Shown here in pieces: positions 1 to 7,286 of a DNA stretch of 64,000 nt. Position numbers and translations under genes: made by a program. This stretch comes from J051 sp040289295 (GTDB lineage Bacteria; Armatimonadota; Fimbriimonadia; Fimbriimonadales; ATM1), in the NCBI GenBank assembly GCA_040289295.1, contig PSLA01000005.1:34861-98860 (forward strand). The letters run 5' to 3'. Numbering within the stretch: the stretch's first letter is position 1; each line of letters begins with the position of its first letter. Under the pieces are notes generated by a model, which saw only the letters and a program-made list of their open reading frames with translations, was not told the DNA's origin and searched no databases.

Positions 1-347
1 GCGAAATCATGCTGACGATGCCGAAGTGGCGCTTCGCCTACGAGCGGACTCTGAACGACGACCTGAAGGCGCTCGGAATTCGCAACGCGTTCGACCCAGA
101 AACCGCAAACTTCTCTCGCATGCGTGAAGAGGGCGATCTGTTTCTTCAACGCGTCATTCACAAAAGCTTCATCGAAGTGGACGAACAGGGGACGAAAGCG
201 GCAGCCGTTACGGGCGCGGAAGTCGGCATCACGTCTGCCCCATCCACACCGCGAGAGATCCGATTCGACCGACCGTTCGCCTTCGCCATTCGCGACACGA
301 AGACCGGCGGAATCCTGTTCCTCGGTTGGGTACACGATCCTCGATAG
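1..347 (+). CDS. Serpin family protease inhibitor, C-terminal part (5' end outside window)
   Basis: The open frame runs in from the left edge and ends at TAG 345-347, so only about 115 C-terminal residues are visible. They match the serpin C-terminus: MPKWRF followed by a LNDDLKALGI helix, the strand IHKSFIEVDEQGTKAAAVTG (hinge of the reactive-centre loop, with the small-residue run AAAVTG), then RPFAFAIRDTKTGGILFLG near the end. In active serpins the loop inserts into beta-sheet A and traps a target protease. The small hinge residues suggest an inhibitory type. The scissile region lies around STPREIRF. Whether it is secreted cannot be judged because the N-terminus is missing. Confidence 0.85.
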   Translation, partial: EIMLTMPKWRFAYERTLNDDLKALGIRNAFDPETANFSRMREEGDLFLQRVIHKSFIEVDEQGTKAAAVTGAEVGITSAPSTPREIRFDRPFAFAIRDTKTGGILFLGWVHDPR

Positions 348-417
348 CGCATTGCACAAGCACGGGGAACCTCTGCACAACCCGGTGAACGCAGCCGGTG
401 AGACGGCACCGCCAACC

Positions 418-1626
418 ATGAATACGCCTACCGCCTTGGAGATGCATAATCTCCGCGTGGCAACTACGCAGCACGAGTACGGTCCCTACGGAGGGCGATA
501 CGTCCCCGAGACGCTTATCCCCGCCCTTGACGAACTCTCTACCGCACTGGAAGAGCTCTGGCGCGACGAATCCTTCCAAAGCGAACTCCGCTACTACCAA
601 CAACACGTCATCGGAAGACCCACTCCGCTTACCTTCGCCTCTCGAATCTCGGATGAACTCGGAGTTCGCGCCTACATCAAGCGGGAAGACCTGTGTCACA
701 CCGGCAGCCACAAGCTGAACAACGCCTTGGGCCAAGCCCTGCTTGCTCGTACGATGGGTAAAACGCGCATTATCGCCGAGACGGGAGCAGGGCAACACGG
801 AGTCGCGACCGCCACGGTCTGCGCCATGTTCGGGCTCGAATGCGTCGTCTACATGGGCGAGGAAGACGTCCGAAGGCAAGAGATCAACGTGTTTCGCATG
901 CGACTCCTGGGCGCACAGGTCGTATCGGTCACATCGGGAACGAAAACTCTCAAAGATGCAACGAACGAGGCGATGCGCGACTGGGTAACGAACGTCCACA
1001 ACACTCACTACATCGTCGGCTCTTGCGTCGGGCCGCATCCATATCCGCTCATGGTTCGAAGATTCCAGCAGGTTATAGGAGAAGAAACGCGCGCCCAAGT
1101 CCTTGAGATGGAAGGTAAGCTTCCGGACGCGGTGCTCGCTTGTGTAGGAGGCGGTTCGAACGCGATCGGGATCTTCTCCACATTCGTTCCGGACGAAGGC
1201 GTTCGCCTGATTGGCGTGGAGGCGGCAGGCAGGGGGCTTGACACCGGGCAGCATGCCGCGCCGCTCAACGCAGGCGCTCCAGGTGTCCTACACGGAGCAC
1301 TCTCCTACCTCATGCAAGACGAACACGGACAGGTGCTCCCCACTCACTCGATCTCGGCGGGACTAGACTATCCCGGCGTCGGCCCTGAGCACAGCTACCT
1401 GAAAGATTCTGGAAGAGCCCTATACGTTTCGGCGACCGACCAGGAGGCGCTCGACGCGTTCGTCTGGCTATCCCGCATGGAAGGGCTGATTCCCGCCTTC
1501 GAGTCCGCCCACGCGTTCGCGGCCCTAAGGAGCCTCGAGTGGGCGACCGGCTCCGTCGTCGTGGTGAACCTCAGCGGGCGAGGCGACAAGGACATGGCGG
1601 TTGCTCACGACCTTCTTGGCGTTTGA
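418..1626 (+). CDS. trpB: Tryptophan synthase beta chain
   Basis: TrpB condenses indole with L-serine to give tryptophan, using pyridoxal phosphate. The 402-residue product has the usual length. The frame is open far upstream, but the ATG at 418 fits the family N-terminus, with YGPYGGRYVPE about 20 residues in; an ATG at 442 is an alternative. The PLP lysine is in HTGSHKLNNALG (about residue 99), the glycine-rich phosphate loop is CVGGGSNAIG, and the C-terminus has VVNLSGRGDKD. No trpA or other trp gene is adjacent, so the gene is either solitary or the operon is dispersed. It is 70 bases downstream of the serpin gene, and I see no clear promoter or Shine-Dalgarno sequence. Confidence 0.95.
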   Translation: MNTPTALEMHNLRVATTQHEYGPYGGRYVPETLIPALDELSTALEELWRDESFQSELRYYQQHVIGRPTPLTFASRISDELGVRAYIKREDLCHTGSHKLNNALGQALLARTMGKTRIIAETGAGQHGVATATVCAMFGLECVVYMGEEDVRRQEINVFRMRLLGAQVVSVTSGTKTLKDATNEAMRDWVTNVHNTHYIVGSCVGPHPYPLMVRRFQQVIGEETRAQVLEMEGKLPDAVLACVGGGSNAIGIFSTFVPDEGVRLIGVEAAGRGLDTGQHAAPLNAGAPGVLHGALSYLMQDEHGQVLPTHSISAGLDYPGVGPEHSYLKDSGRALYVSATDQEALDAFVWLSRMEGLIPAFESAHAFAALRSLEWATGSVVVVNLSGRGDKDMAVAHDLLGV

Positions 1627-1666
1627 GGCCGCTTTGAACGGGGATGAATAGCGAGTCGCTGGCGAG

Positions 1667-1816
1667 ATGGCATTCGTAGACAAAGAGACCTTGGAAATCG
1701 TCCGCCTCGACGGCAATCCCCATCACCCGGGCTCACGAGGCAAGAACTGCGCGAAGAGGCCCGCGACGTTATCTCAAGTATATGATCCTGGCCGTCCAGC
1801 GCGCACAGCCCGATGA
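1667..1816 (+). pseudogene. Relic of a molybdopterin oxidoreductase N-terminus (MopB)
   Basis: Forty-nine codons read like the N-terminal iron-sulphur/molybdopterin region of a MopB enzyme: VRLDGNPHHPGSRGKNCAK, then ATLSQVYDPGRPA. The cysteine in RGKNCAK corresponds to the last ligand of the N-terminal 4Fe-4S cluster. The upstream CxxC part is missing (an in-frame TAG lies just before), and the frame ends after 50 codons where an intact enzyme would continue for hundreds. I infer a decayed gene. It lies directly after trpB, and a ferredoxin relic of the same type of complex is found at about 4830-5175 on the other strand. Confidence 0.6.
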
Positions 1817-1985
1817 CCAATACGGCGACGTGTTCGTGGATACGGACAAGAGCATGGAGGTGTACCGCGAATGGCTCGCGATGGCGAAGCCCGCGGGGCA
1901 GTACGGGCGGGGGAATCTGCGCAGACCGAAGTGGTTAGAGCGGTCCGTGCGCCCGGAGGACAGCGTCTATCGCCTGAGTCCTTGA
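1782..1985 (+). pseudogene. Unrecognised short open frame in a decayed region
   Basis: The open frame encodes about 67 residues with a charged, tryptophan-rich C-terminal half (YREWLAMAK, LRRPKWLERSVRPE). It overlaps the end of the MopB relic in another frame and lacks a convincing ribosome site. The composition looks protein-like rather than random. It may be the tail of a subunit from the same lost redox complex, but I cannot assign a family. Confidence 0.25.
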
Positions 1986-2001
1986 GGCATGCACCACAGA
2001 A

Positions 2002-2364
2002 ATGAAGAAAGATTGGGTCTTTTACGACGGTGAATGCGCCTTCTGTTGCAGGGTAGTCGCCTGGCTCGAAAATTGAGGCGCTGGGCGACTGTTTCATTTC
2101 GAGCCTTACCAAACCGCACCATCGCCACCCATGACGGAGGACCGCCGTGTCCAGTGCATGCGTGCGCTACACGTGTTCACCCGCGCAGGAGCGTGGCTTT
2201 CGGCCGGCCGTGTAACGGTGTAAGTGTTCAAAACGGCTCCGGGCTACGGCTGGGTCGTACCGTTTTCTTTTCCGCCGGGCGTCTGGGTAGCCGAAGCACT
2301 GTACTGGTGCGTCGCAAGGAGTCGCGGCTTCCTCGGCAGATTCCTGCGGAAGCAAAACGGATAA
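2002..2364 (+). pseudogene. DCC-family (DUF393) thiol-disulphide oxidoreductase-like gene with two in-frame stops
   Basis: A single reading frame of 120 codons looks like a complete DUF393/DCC protein. It starts with VFYDGECAFCCRVVAWLEN (the family DGxCxxC motif), continues with LFHFEPYQTAPSPPMTEDRR and ends with GVWVAEALYWCVARSRGFLG. The frame is interrupted by TGA at 2074-2076 and TAA at 2221-2223 but never shifts, so decay has been by point mutation only. The length equals that of intact family members. Intact DCC proteins are small thioredoxin-like proteins of uncertain role. No start signal is evident. Two different stop codons make recoding very unlikely. Confidence 0.75.
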
Positions 2365-2586
2365 CCACACCAGCCCGACAGCTGCCAAACTACGAGACTG
2401 GACGCGTAGCACAGGCTGCTATCAGCAAGCACAAATACTGTCCGTCATGCACGAGGCGTTCGCCTTGCTCAGTTATAAAAGGCACCCAAGCTCAACTCCA
2501 CAGCGTCGAGGATCGGGTCGAAACCGCTTCCAACCAGCACGTCTACCATGAGCCACCGAATCTCAAAAATGATTCTTTGCAACAAG

Positions 2587-3759
2587 TCACATTGTCAACG
2601 GTTCGCCACCGATCCCCGGATGGACCCAACCAAGGCGATAAAGAGCGCGGGGCAGGTGGAACGGCCCTTTCCAAAGAGAACCCTTGAGAGTGTTAGACAG
2701 ACGACCGTCGCGGTGCAGATAACCGAACCACTCACCGTGCTCGGGGTCGCCAAAGTGCTTGAACGCCCAAGATGTAACCTCTTCGAAGCGGCTCCGCCAC
2801 TTTGCATCGCCAGTTAGGCGGCGCGCAAGATCAACTGCGATCATCGCCTCGGCATGAGGCCACCAGAACTTCATGTCGTGCCAATATTCCTGCACCGAGC
2901 CGCCGTAAAGGTCGACAAAGTACAAGAAACCTCCATATTGCTGATCCCAGCCGCGATTCCACATCCAGTCGAGCATACGGACGCCGAGACCAACCATTTC
3001 CGGGTCGCCTCTTGCCTCGCCTTCGCACATAACGAACCACGCCGCCTCGATGGCATGGCCTGGGTTGAGCATCCGCCCGTCGAAGTGGTCGTACACTTCT
3101 CCGTTGGGACCGCTCACTTCGAGCACCGCCTCAAGGTCGGGTCGAACGAACAAAGTGCGGATCCGATCGATACATCGCTCGATGATCTCGTTCGCCCTCG
3201 GGTGACCGACGGTCGCGCGAACGCACTGAGCGGTGTTCAGCGCGATCATGTATGGGCCGATGCCTACGGTCGGTCTTGTTGTCTGGATGGTCTTCGGTGG
3301 TATGAACCCCGGCTTGGTGTTCCACTCCCAAAACCGGTCGAGCAGTTCCCTTGCCTGCTGCGCAAGCGCATCGTCGTTCGTTGCGTGGGCGTACGCGGCG
3401 AATCCGATCGCAGCAAACGCCTCGGAATAAACGTAACGTCTCATGCGAAGCGGCTTGCCATCGTTCGTCACCTGGAAGTACATCTTGCCGCGTTCGTCGA
3501 AGCAATGCTGCTGCAAGAATCGGACACAGCTCGCAGCAAGTTCGAGCCACTCCGAGTTCTTCTCGATGGTGTTGTACATCGTCGAGAACATCCAGGCGCA
3601 ACGGCCTTGCGCCCACACGCTCTTGTCGGTGTCCACGACTGACCCGTCCCGCTCCAAGCAGGTGAACACACCGCCGTGCTGCCGGTCCCACCCGTGCTTC
3701 AGCCAGAACGGCACGACGTCGTCCAATAGTTGTCTTCGGAAGAACTCGTCGTTGGGCAT
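2587..3759 (-). CDS. N-acylglucosamine 2-epimerase family protein
   Basis: The 390-residue product has the length and sequence pattern of AGE/renin-binding-protein enzymes, which have an (alpha/alpha)6 barrel and interconvert N-acyl-glucosamine and -mannosamine or isomerise related sugars. Typical segments are VPFWLKHGWDRQHGGVFTCL near the start, DTDKSVWAQGRCAWMFSTMY, the YVYSEAFAAIGFAAY helix, LNPGHAIEAAWF in the middle and KFWWPHAEAMIA near residue 300. The exact sugar substrate is not evident. The gene is alone on its strand, diverging from the small membrane protein gene at 3838. A TAAACT hexamer ends 8 bases before the ATG, and no Shine-Dalgarno sequence is visible. Confidence 0.88.
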   Translation of the reverse strand: MPNDEFFRRQLLDDVVPFWLKHGWDRQHGGVFTCLERDGSVVDTDKSVWAQGRCAWMFSTMYNTIEKNSEWLELAASCVRFLQQHCFDERGKMYFQVTNDGKPLRMRRYVYSEAFAAIGFAAYAHATNDDALAQQARELLDRFWEWNTKPGFIPPKTIQTTRPTVGIGPYMIALNTAQCVRATVGHPRANEIIERCIDRIRTLFVRPDLEAVLEVSGPNGEVYDHFDGRMLNPGHAIEAAWFVMCEGEARGDPEMVGLGVRMLDWMWNRGWDQQYGGFLYFVDLYGGSVQEYWHDMKFWWPHAEAMIAVDLARRLTGDAKWRSRFEEVTSWAFKHFGDPEHGEWFGYLHRDGRLSNTLKGSLWKGPFHLPRALYRLGWVHPGIGGEPLTM

Positions 3760-3767
3760 TTCGGCGG

Positions 3768-3773
3768 AGTTTA
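3768..3773 (-). promoter_or_regulatory. Putative -10 element (TAAACT), leaderless type
   Basis: The hexamer lies 8 bases upstream of the epimerase ATG at 3759, close enough for transcription to start at the start codon. No ribosome-binding sequence intervenes. Confidence 0.45.
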
Positions 3774-3821
3774 GCCCGTCCAGAGCGGGCGGAGGACGAA
3801 ACCCTCCGGCTTTCTCGCACG

Positions 3822-3827
3822 TACTCT
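3822..3827 (+). promoter_or_regulatory. Putative -10 element (TACTCT), leaderless type
   Basis: The hexamer ends 10 bases before the ATG at 3838. It faces away from the epimerase promoter within a divergent 78-base intergenic region. Confidence 0.35.
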
Positions 3828-3837
3828 ATGCACGCAA

Positions 3838-4146
3838 ATGGATAGCGTCGTGGAAACCGTGAGGTCGGGGCTGCTTTATGCGGCTATAGACGTGGAAGCG
3901 ATGTTCCCAATGGCGATTGGCTTCGGGATGCTCGTCGTGGTTCCGTTGACGGCGATTCTGCTCACCCACCAGAGGCGCATGGCGGAGCTGGTCAGCCGCA
4001 GGCGCGCCGATGAGGGCGTGGAGCAACGCGTCGAGTCCCTCGAGCACGCTGTGACGCACCTCACCGAACGGGTGAACGACATCACTCTGGCGATTGACGA
4101 CGATGTCCGCGCAAGGCTTCAGCCGCCCGACAGGGTCGAGACCTAA
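3838..4146 (+). CDS. Small membrane-anchored coiled-coil protein, unknown function
   Basis: The 102-residue product has one clear membrane segment at about residues 22-43 (MFPMAIGFGMLVVVPLTAILL), followed by a basic stretch (HQRRMAELVSRRR) and a heptad-like region (VEQRVESLEHAVTHLTERVNDIT) that should form a coiled coil. By the positive-inside rule the C-terminal coiled coil is cytoplasmic. I do not recognise a family. It converges on pyrF, and their stop codons overlap by four bases (4143-4146). Confidence 0.6.
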   Translation: MDSVVETVRSGLLYAAIDVEAMFPMAIGFGMLVVVPLTAILLTHQRRMAELVSRRRADEGVEQRVESLEHAVTHLTERVNDITLAIDDDVRARLQPPDRVET

Positions 4147-4820
4147 GCGATCTCCGCGATGATCTGCTCAGCAGCGACGCGCGGCTCGACTGCCTCGCGG
4201 ATCGGCCTCCCGACCACGAGGTAGTCCGCGCCGAGCCGCACGGCCTCGCGGGGAGGTAGGGTTCGTTTGTGATCATCGGCTGTGGCGCTCGAGGGCCGAA
4301 TTCCCGGCGAGACCAGCAAGGTCTTCCCTCCAAACCGCTTTCGTGCAGCCTCGATTTCGCGCCCGGACACGATGAGGCCGCTTGCGCCCGCTTCAAGCGC
4401 CTGCTTGCCTCGCTCGAGGATCAGCGCCTCGCTCTCTGCGTCGCCTTGGCTGCTGAGCATCGGCACGAACAGCACTGAGGCACGGCCCTCGACCCCCTCG
4501 ACGGCGGCGTGAACCGTGTCGGCGTCGCCTTGCACGGTGAGCATTTCAACGCCCGCGTCGGCGATGTTGCGCGCAGCCGAGCGCACGGTTTCCGGGATAT
4601 CATGCATCTTGAGGTCAAGGAACACGCGCTTACCCCTGTCCCGCAAGGCGTGCACCGTGGCGATACCTTCGGGAACAAAAAGTCGGAGGCCCACCTTGTA
4701 CCAAAGGACAGACTCGCCGATTACGCCCACCAAGTGGAGCGCGTCTCCGAGGGTATCGAAGTCGAGTGCCACGATGAGCCGCTCGTTCGGCGAGGTGGGA
4801 TGCTCGGGAAGCGATGTCAC
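4143..4820 (-). CDS. pyrF: Orotidine 5'-phosphate decarboxylase
   Basis: PyrF decarboxylates OMP to UMP in the last step of de novo pyrimidine synthesis. The 225-residue TIM barrel has the expected motifs: LIVALDFDT at the start, YKVGLRLF, the catalytic FLDLKMHDIPETV loop (Asp-Lys-x-x-Asp), LVSPGIRP and a terminal LGADYLVVGRPI phosphate-binding loop. In most family members the catalytic loop reads DLKFHD; here Met replaces Phe. The start is GTG at 4820, and a TATGCT hexamer ends 6 bases before it. No other pyr gene is adjacent. Confidence 0.93.
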   Translation of the reverse strand: MTSLPEHPTSPNERLIVALDFDTLGDALHLVGVIGESVLWYKVGLRLFVPEGIATVHALRDRGKRVFLDLKMHDIPETVRSAARNIADAGVEMLTVQGDADTVHAAVEGVEGRASVLFVPMLSSQGDAESEALILERGKQALEAGASGLIVSGREIEAARKRFGGKTLLVSPGIRPSSATADDHKRTLPPREAVRLGADYLVVGRPIREAVEPRVAAEQIIAEIA

Positions 4821-4826
4821 GCCCCC

Positions 4827-4832
4827 AGCATA
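4827..4832 (-). promoter_or_regulatory. Putative -10 element (TATGCT), leaderless type
   Basis: The hexamer ends 6 bases before the pyrF GTG at 4820. Confidence 0.4.
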
Positions 4833-5175
4833 CCGCTCACGATAGCGACGGGAGCTGGGCGGCGCGGGACGTAGGCGTGCCCGTGCAGCGCTTTCCCGAG
4901 AAGCCCGCCTTTCCGGTCAACGTCCACGATGCCGTCGTGCCGCTTAACAGCGCGTCGACGGGGCAGATCGCAACGCACGGCGCGTCGGTGCAATGGTTGC
5001 AACGCAGCAGAGCAAAGTGCCGCTTCACGTCGGGAAAGCGCCCTGTTTCGACGTACTTGACCGAGGTGCGAAAGTCGCCGACGGGACGTTGTTCTCGGCT
5101 TTGCACGCGACCATGCACGCGTAGCAACCGATGCACGCTTCCTGGCCGATCACAAAGCCGTACTACACGCTCGGA
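4830..5175 (-). pseudogene. Relic of a four-cluster 4Fe-4S ferredoxin subunit (NrfC/PsrB-like)
   Basis: Three frames read on the minus strand join into one ferredoxin-like protein. The first (5162 down to about 5090) gives YGFVIGQEACIGCYACMVAC plus KAENNVP. A one-base shift then gives VGDFRTSVKYVETGRFPD and LRCNHCTDAPCVAICPVDAL. A second shift near 4950 gives KRHDGIVDVDR. The next cluster should follow, but its cysteines are lost. A TAG stands immediately before the first Tyr codon. Intact homologues are the electron-transfer subunits of complex iron-sulphur molybdoenzymes, which fits the MopB relic at 1667. Clearly non-functional. Confidence 0.75.
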
Positions 5176-5188
5176 GTCTACACGATAG

Positions 5189-5383
5189 TCAGCCAAACGC
5201 GACCACACGCAGTTTCGTCCAAACTTGGCATCGCCCACAAACTTGCAGGTAGCCCGCCCTTCCCGCGAGATTCCGCCAACTCTCGGCGTCGCTTACGTAG
5301 GCGAGCCACTCCATCGGATCGCTGCACTTGGGACACGCTCGCGGCGGCTCGTTGGGCGGCTCGCCGCCCTCGAGGACGCGCAA
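5189..5383 (-). CDS. Small zinc-ribbon-like protein, unknown function
   Basis: The frame encodes about 64 residues with two CxxC pairs, CPKC near residue 17 and CGRC near residue 49, the layout of a zinc ribbon (also called rubredoxin-like). The start shown is TTG at 5383. The frame stays open upstream for about 25 more codons (PPVEWHDIQAVLDGERDDL reads well) but has no ATG or GTG, so the true start is uncertain. It follows the sugar isomerase gene on the same strand. No family is recognised. Confidence 0.45.
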   Translation of the reverse strand: MRVLEGGEPPNEPPRACPKCSDPMEWLAYVSDAESWRNLAGRAGYLQVCGRCQVWTKLRVVAFG

Positions 5384-5468
5384 CAGGTCGTCCCTCTCAC
5401 CGTCGAGGACGGCTTGGATGTCGTGCCATTCAACGGGCGGCTCTATGTTTGGATTTTACCGTGGTGGG

Positions 5469-6449
5469 TTACTCCTTCGCCCAGAACATCTCTCCGGGTG
5501 GGTCGGAGAGCACCGCCATGCGCAACGTCTCCACCGCTCTGCGCAGCCCTTCCCGCGGCGACATCAGGCCGTCTTCATGTTCTATCGAGAGCACGTAGTC
5601 GTACCCTACCGTCCGCAACACGCCGGCGAACTCGCGCCACCAATCAACTCCATGGCCGTACCCGACCGTACGAAACACCCAAGAGCGCTCGGCGATTCGA
5701 GCGTACGAGCGCGGATCCAAGTTGCCGTCTCGCGCCGAGTTCAATGGATCGATTCTCGCGTCCTTCGCATGCGCATGGAACAGAGCACCCTCCTCACCAA
5801 GTTGCCTCGCGGCAAGGAGCGGGTCGGCGCCCTGCCACCACAGGTGCGACGGGTCGAAGTTCGCGCCAATCCACTCGCCATTCTTGACGCCGTTGCGCAA
5901 CTTCAGCATCGTATCATTGTTGTAGACCAAGAACCCTGGGTGCATCTCGATGGCGAACTTGACCTTGTGGCCTTTCAGCAGGCGCGCTTGCTCCTGCCAA
6001 TAGGGCAGCGCGACCTGCTTCCACTGCCACTCGAGGAGGTCGCGGTACTCGTCTGGCCAAGCGCAGGTCACCCAGTTGGGATACCTGGCGCCCGCGCCGT
6101 CGCCCGGGCAGCCGCTGAAGCCGTTCAACACCGGAACCTCGAGCGCTGAAGCGAGGCGAACGGCGCGCTCAAACGCCTGATGGTGCGCCTTGGCGAGCCG
6201 CTTCTGAGGATGGAGCGGGTTGCCGTGGCAAGATAGAGCGCTAATAATCATGCCGCGGTCTCTGACCGCGTTCAGCAGACGCTTGCGCTCTGACGAGGAA
6301 GTAAGCATCCGCTCGACGTCGAGGTGTGCGCTGCCAGGGTAGCCACCCGCGCCCAGTTCGACCGCCTCGATGCCCTGTTGCGCGGCAAGGTCAAGCGCCT
6401 CTTCAAGGCCCCGGTCACCAAACAGAACGAGGAACAAGCCGATTCTCAC
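5469..6449 (-). CDS. Sugar phosphate isomerase/epimerase (AP-endonuclease-2 fold)
   Basis: The 326-residue product matches the xylose-isomerase-like TIM-barrel superfamily. It begins MRIGLFLVLFGDRGLEEALD and includes IEAVELGAGG, ISALSCHGNPLHP, VKFAIEMHPGF (metal-ligand Glu), NFDPSHLWWQG, FHAHAKDARID and a late YVLSIEHED. The Glu, Asp, His and Glu in these segments are typical divalent-metal ligands. Close relatives act on sugars or inositols, and the substrate here is not evident. The start is GTG at 6449. A copy of the GAGCGTCC repeat lies just upstream of it (6468-6494). Confidence 0.85.
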   Translation of the reverse strand: MRIGLFLVLFGDRGLEEALDLAAQQGIEAVELGAGGYPGSAHLDVERMLTSSSERKRLLNAVRDRGMIISALSCHGNPLHPQKRLAKAHHQAFERAVRLASALEVPVLNGFSGCPGDGAGARYPNWVTCAWPDEYRDLLEWQWKQVALPYWQEQARLLKGHKVKFAIEMHPGFLVYNNDTMLKLRNGVKNGEWIGANFDPSHLWWQGADPLLAARQLGEEGALFHAHAKDARIDPLNSARDGNLDPRSYARIAERSWVFRTVGYGHGVDWWREFAGVLRTVGYDYVLSIEHEDGLMSPREGLRRAVETLRMAVLSDPPGEMFWAKE

Positions 6450-6467
6450 AGCCAGGGGTTTACCCTG

Positions 6468-6494
6468 TAGGGAGCGCCAGCGTCCTCGCGAGCC
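6468..6494 (+). repeat. Dispersed 27-base repeat (TAGGGAG-N-GAGCGTCCTCGCGAGCC type)
   Basis: This copy differs slightly in the middle (GGAGCGCCAGCG). Related copies are at 7260, 51618, 60985 and 62777. Its core GCGAGgacgCTCGC-like arms can form a small hairpin. Confidence 0.6.
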
Positions 6495-6512
6495 GAGCAG
6501 AGGGCGAAGCGC

Positions 6513-7178
6513 CTACTTCAGCCCGCCACCCTTCAGTTTCGCCTTAAACACCTTGCGGAACTTCTCCATCTTCGGGCGGATCACCGCTTGACAGTAGGCT
6601 TTCTCGGGGTTCTTGGCGAAGTAGTCCTGGTGGTAATCCTCCGCAGGATAGAACGTTGTCAGCGGTACAATCTCAGTTACGATCGGCTTGTCCCACGCGC
6701 CCACCTTTTGGAGCTCCGACTTCGTCTGCTCCGCAAGTGCCTTCTGTCGCTCGTTGTGGAAGAGAATGATGGAGCGGTACTGCGTTCCGATGTCGTTGCC
6801 CTGTCGATTCAGTGTTGTCGGATCATGCGTGAGGAAGAAAACCTCAAGCAGCTCCTCATACGTTATGACGCTCGGGTCGAATGTGATTTGCACCACCTCC
6901 GCGTGTCCCGTCTTGCCAGTGCAAACCTGCTCGTACGTGGGATTCTCTGTAATGCCTCCGGCGTATCCAGAGATAACGGATACAACGCCCCTGAGTGACT
7001 CGAAGATCGCTTCGGTGCACCAGAAACAACCGCCTCCGAAGGTCGCCTTCTCGGTCCGGCTCTCGCTTTCGTTATGTCGCATGTGTTGTTCGATGGATCC
7101 AGTCGAGGCATACGAGGCACAGCCCATAGCCGACATGGCCGTAAGCGTGCTAATCACTTGAACGACGGACAATTCCAT
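6513..7178 (-). CDS. msrA: Peptide methionine sulphoxide reductase A, predicted lipoprotein form
   Basis: MsrA reduces methionine-S-sulphoxide in proteins. The catalytic motif FGGGCFWCTEAIFESL is at about residue 48, followed by GYAGG, YEQVCTGKTGHAEVVQ, FFLTHDPTTLNRQGND and the C-terminal FYPAEDYHQDYF, all conserved. Before the domain is a hydrophobic segment ending MSAMGC (Cys about residue 20), which resembles a lipobox, so the enzyme may be exported and lipid-anchored to repair envelope proteins. The ATG at 7178 has GGAGG close upstream. Small copies of the GAGCGTCC repeat lie on both sides of the gene. Confidence 0.92.
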   Translation of the reverse strand: MELSVVQVISTLTAMSAMGCASYASTGSIEQHMRHNESESRTEKATFGGGCFWCTEAIFESLRGVVSVISGYAGGITENPTYEQVCTGKTGHAEVVQITFDPSVITYEELLEVFFLTHDPTTLNRQGNDIGTQYRSIILFHNERQKALAEQTKSELQKVGAWDKPIVTEIVPLTTFYPAEDYHQDYFAKNPEKAYCQAVIRPKMEKFRKVFKAKLKGGGLK

Positions 7179-7190
7179 TGCCTCCGACGC

Positions 7191-7196
7191 ATTCTA
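7191..7196 (-). promoter_or_regulatory. Putative -10 element (TAGAAT) of msrA
   Basis: The hexamer is 12 bases before the msrA ATG. A GGAGG lies between the two, so if this is the -10 the transcript leader would be very short. Confidence 0.3.
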
Positions 7197-7259
7197 CTCC
7201 ACTGGCAGTCGAAGCGTTCCAGGCAGAGGCTGAGCGCGCACTCCGCCCTCTGTTCTGTA

Positions 7260-7286
7260 GGCCCGCGAGGACGCTCGCACTCCCTA
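7260..7286 (-). repeat. Dispersed 27-base GAGCGTCC repeat
   Basis: On the minus strand it reads TAGGGAGTGCGAGCGTCCTC followed by GCGGGCC, nearly the same as the copy at 62777. It overlaps the 3' end of the Wzz-like gene, so the last codon and stop of that gene are within or next to the repeat. Confidence 0.6.

Noticed and set aside
229..1254. Long minus-strand open frame across trpB
   Set aside because: Shadow of trpB codons; low-complexity, Arg/Ser/His-rich translation.
2074..2223. Recoding of TGA (selenocysteine or Trp) in the DCC-like frame
   Set aside because: A TAA is also in the same frame at 2221, and other genes use TGA as a normal stop.
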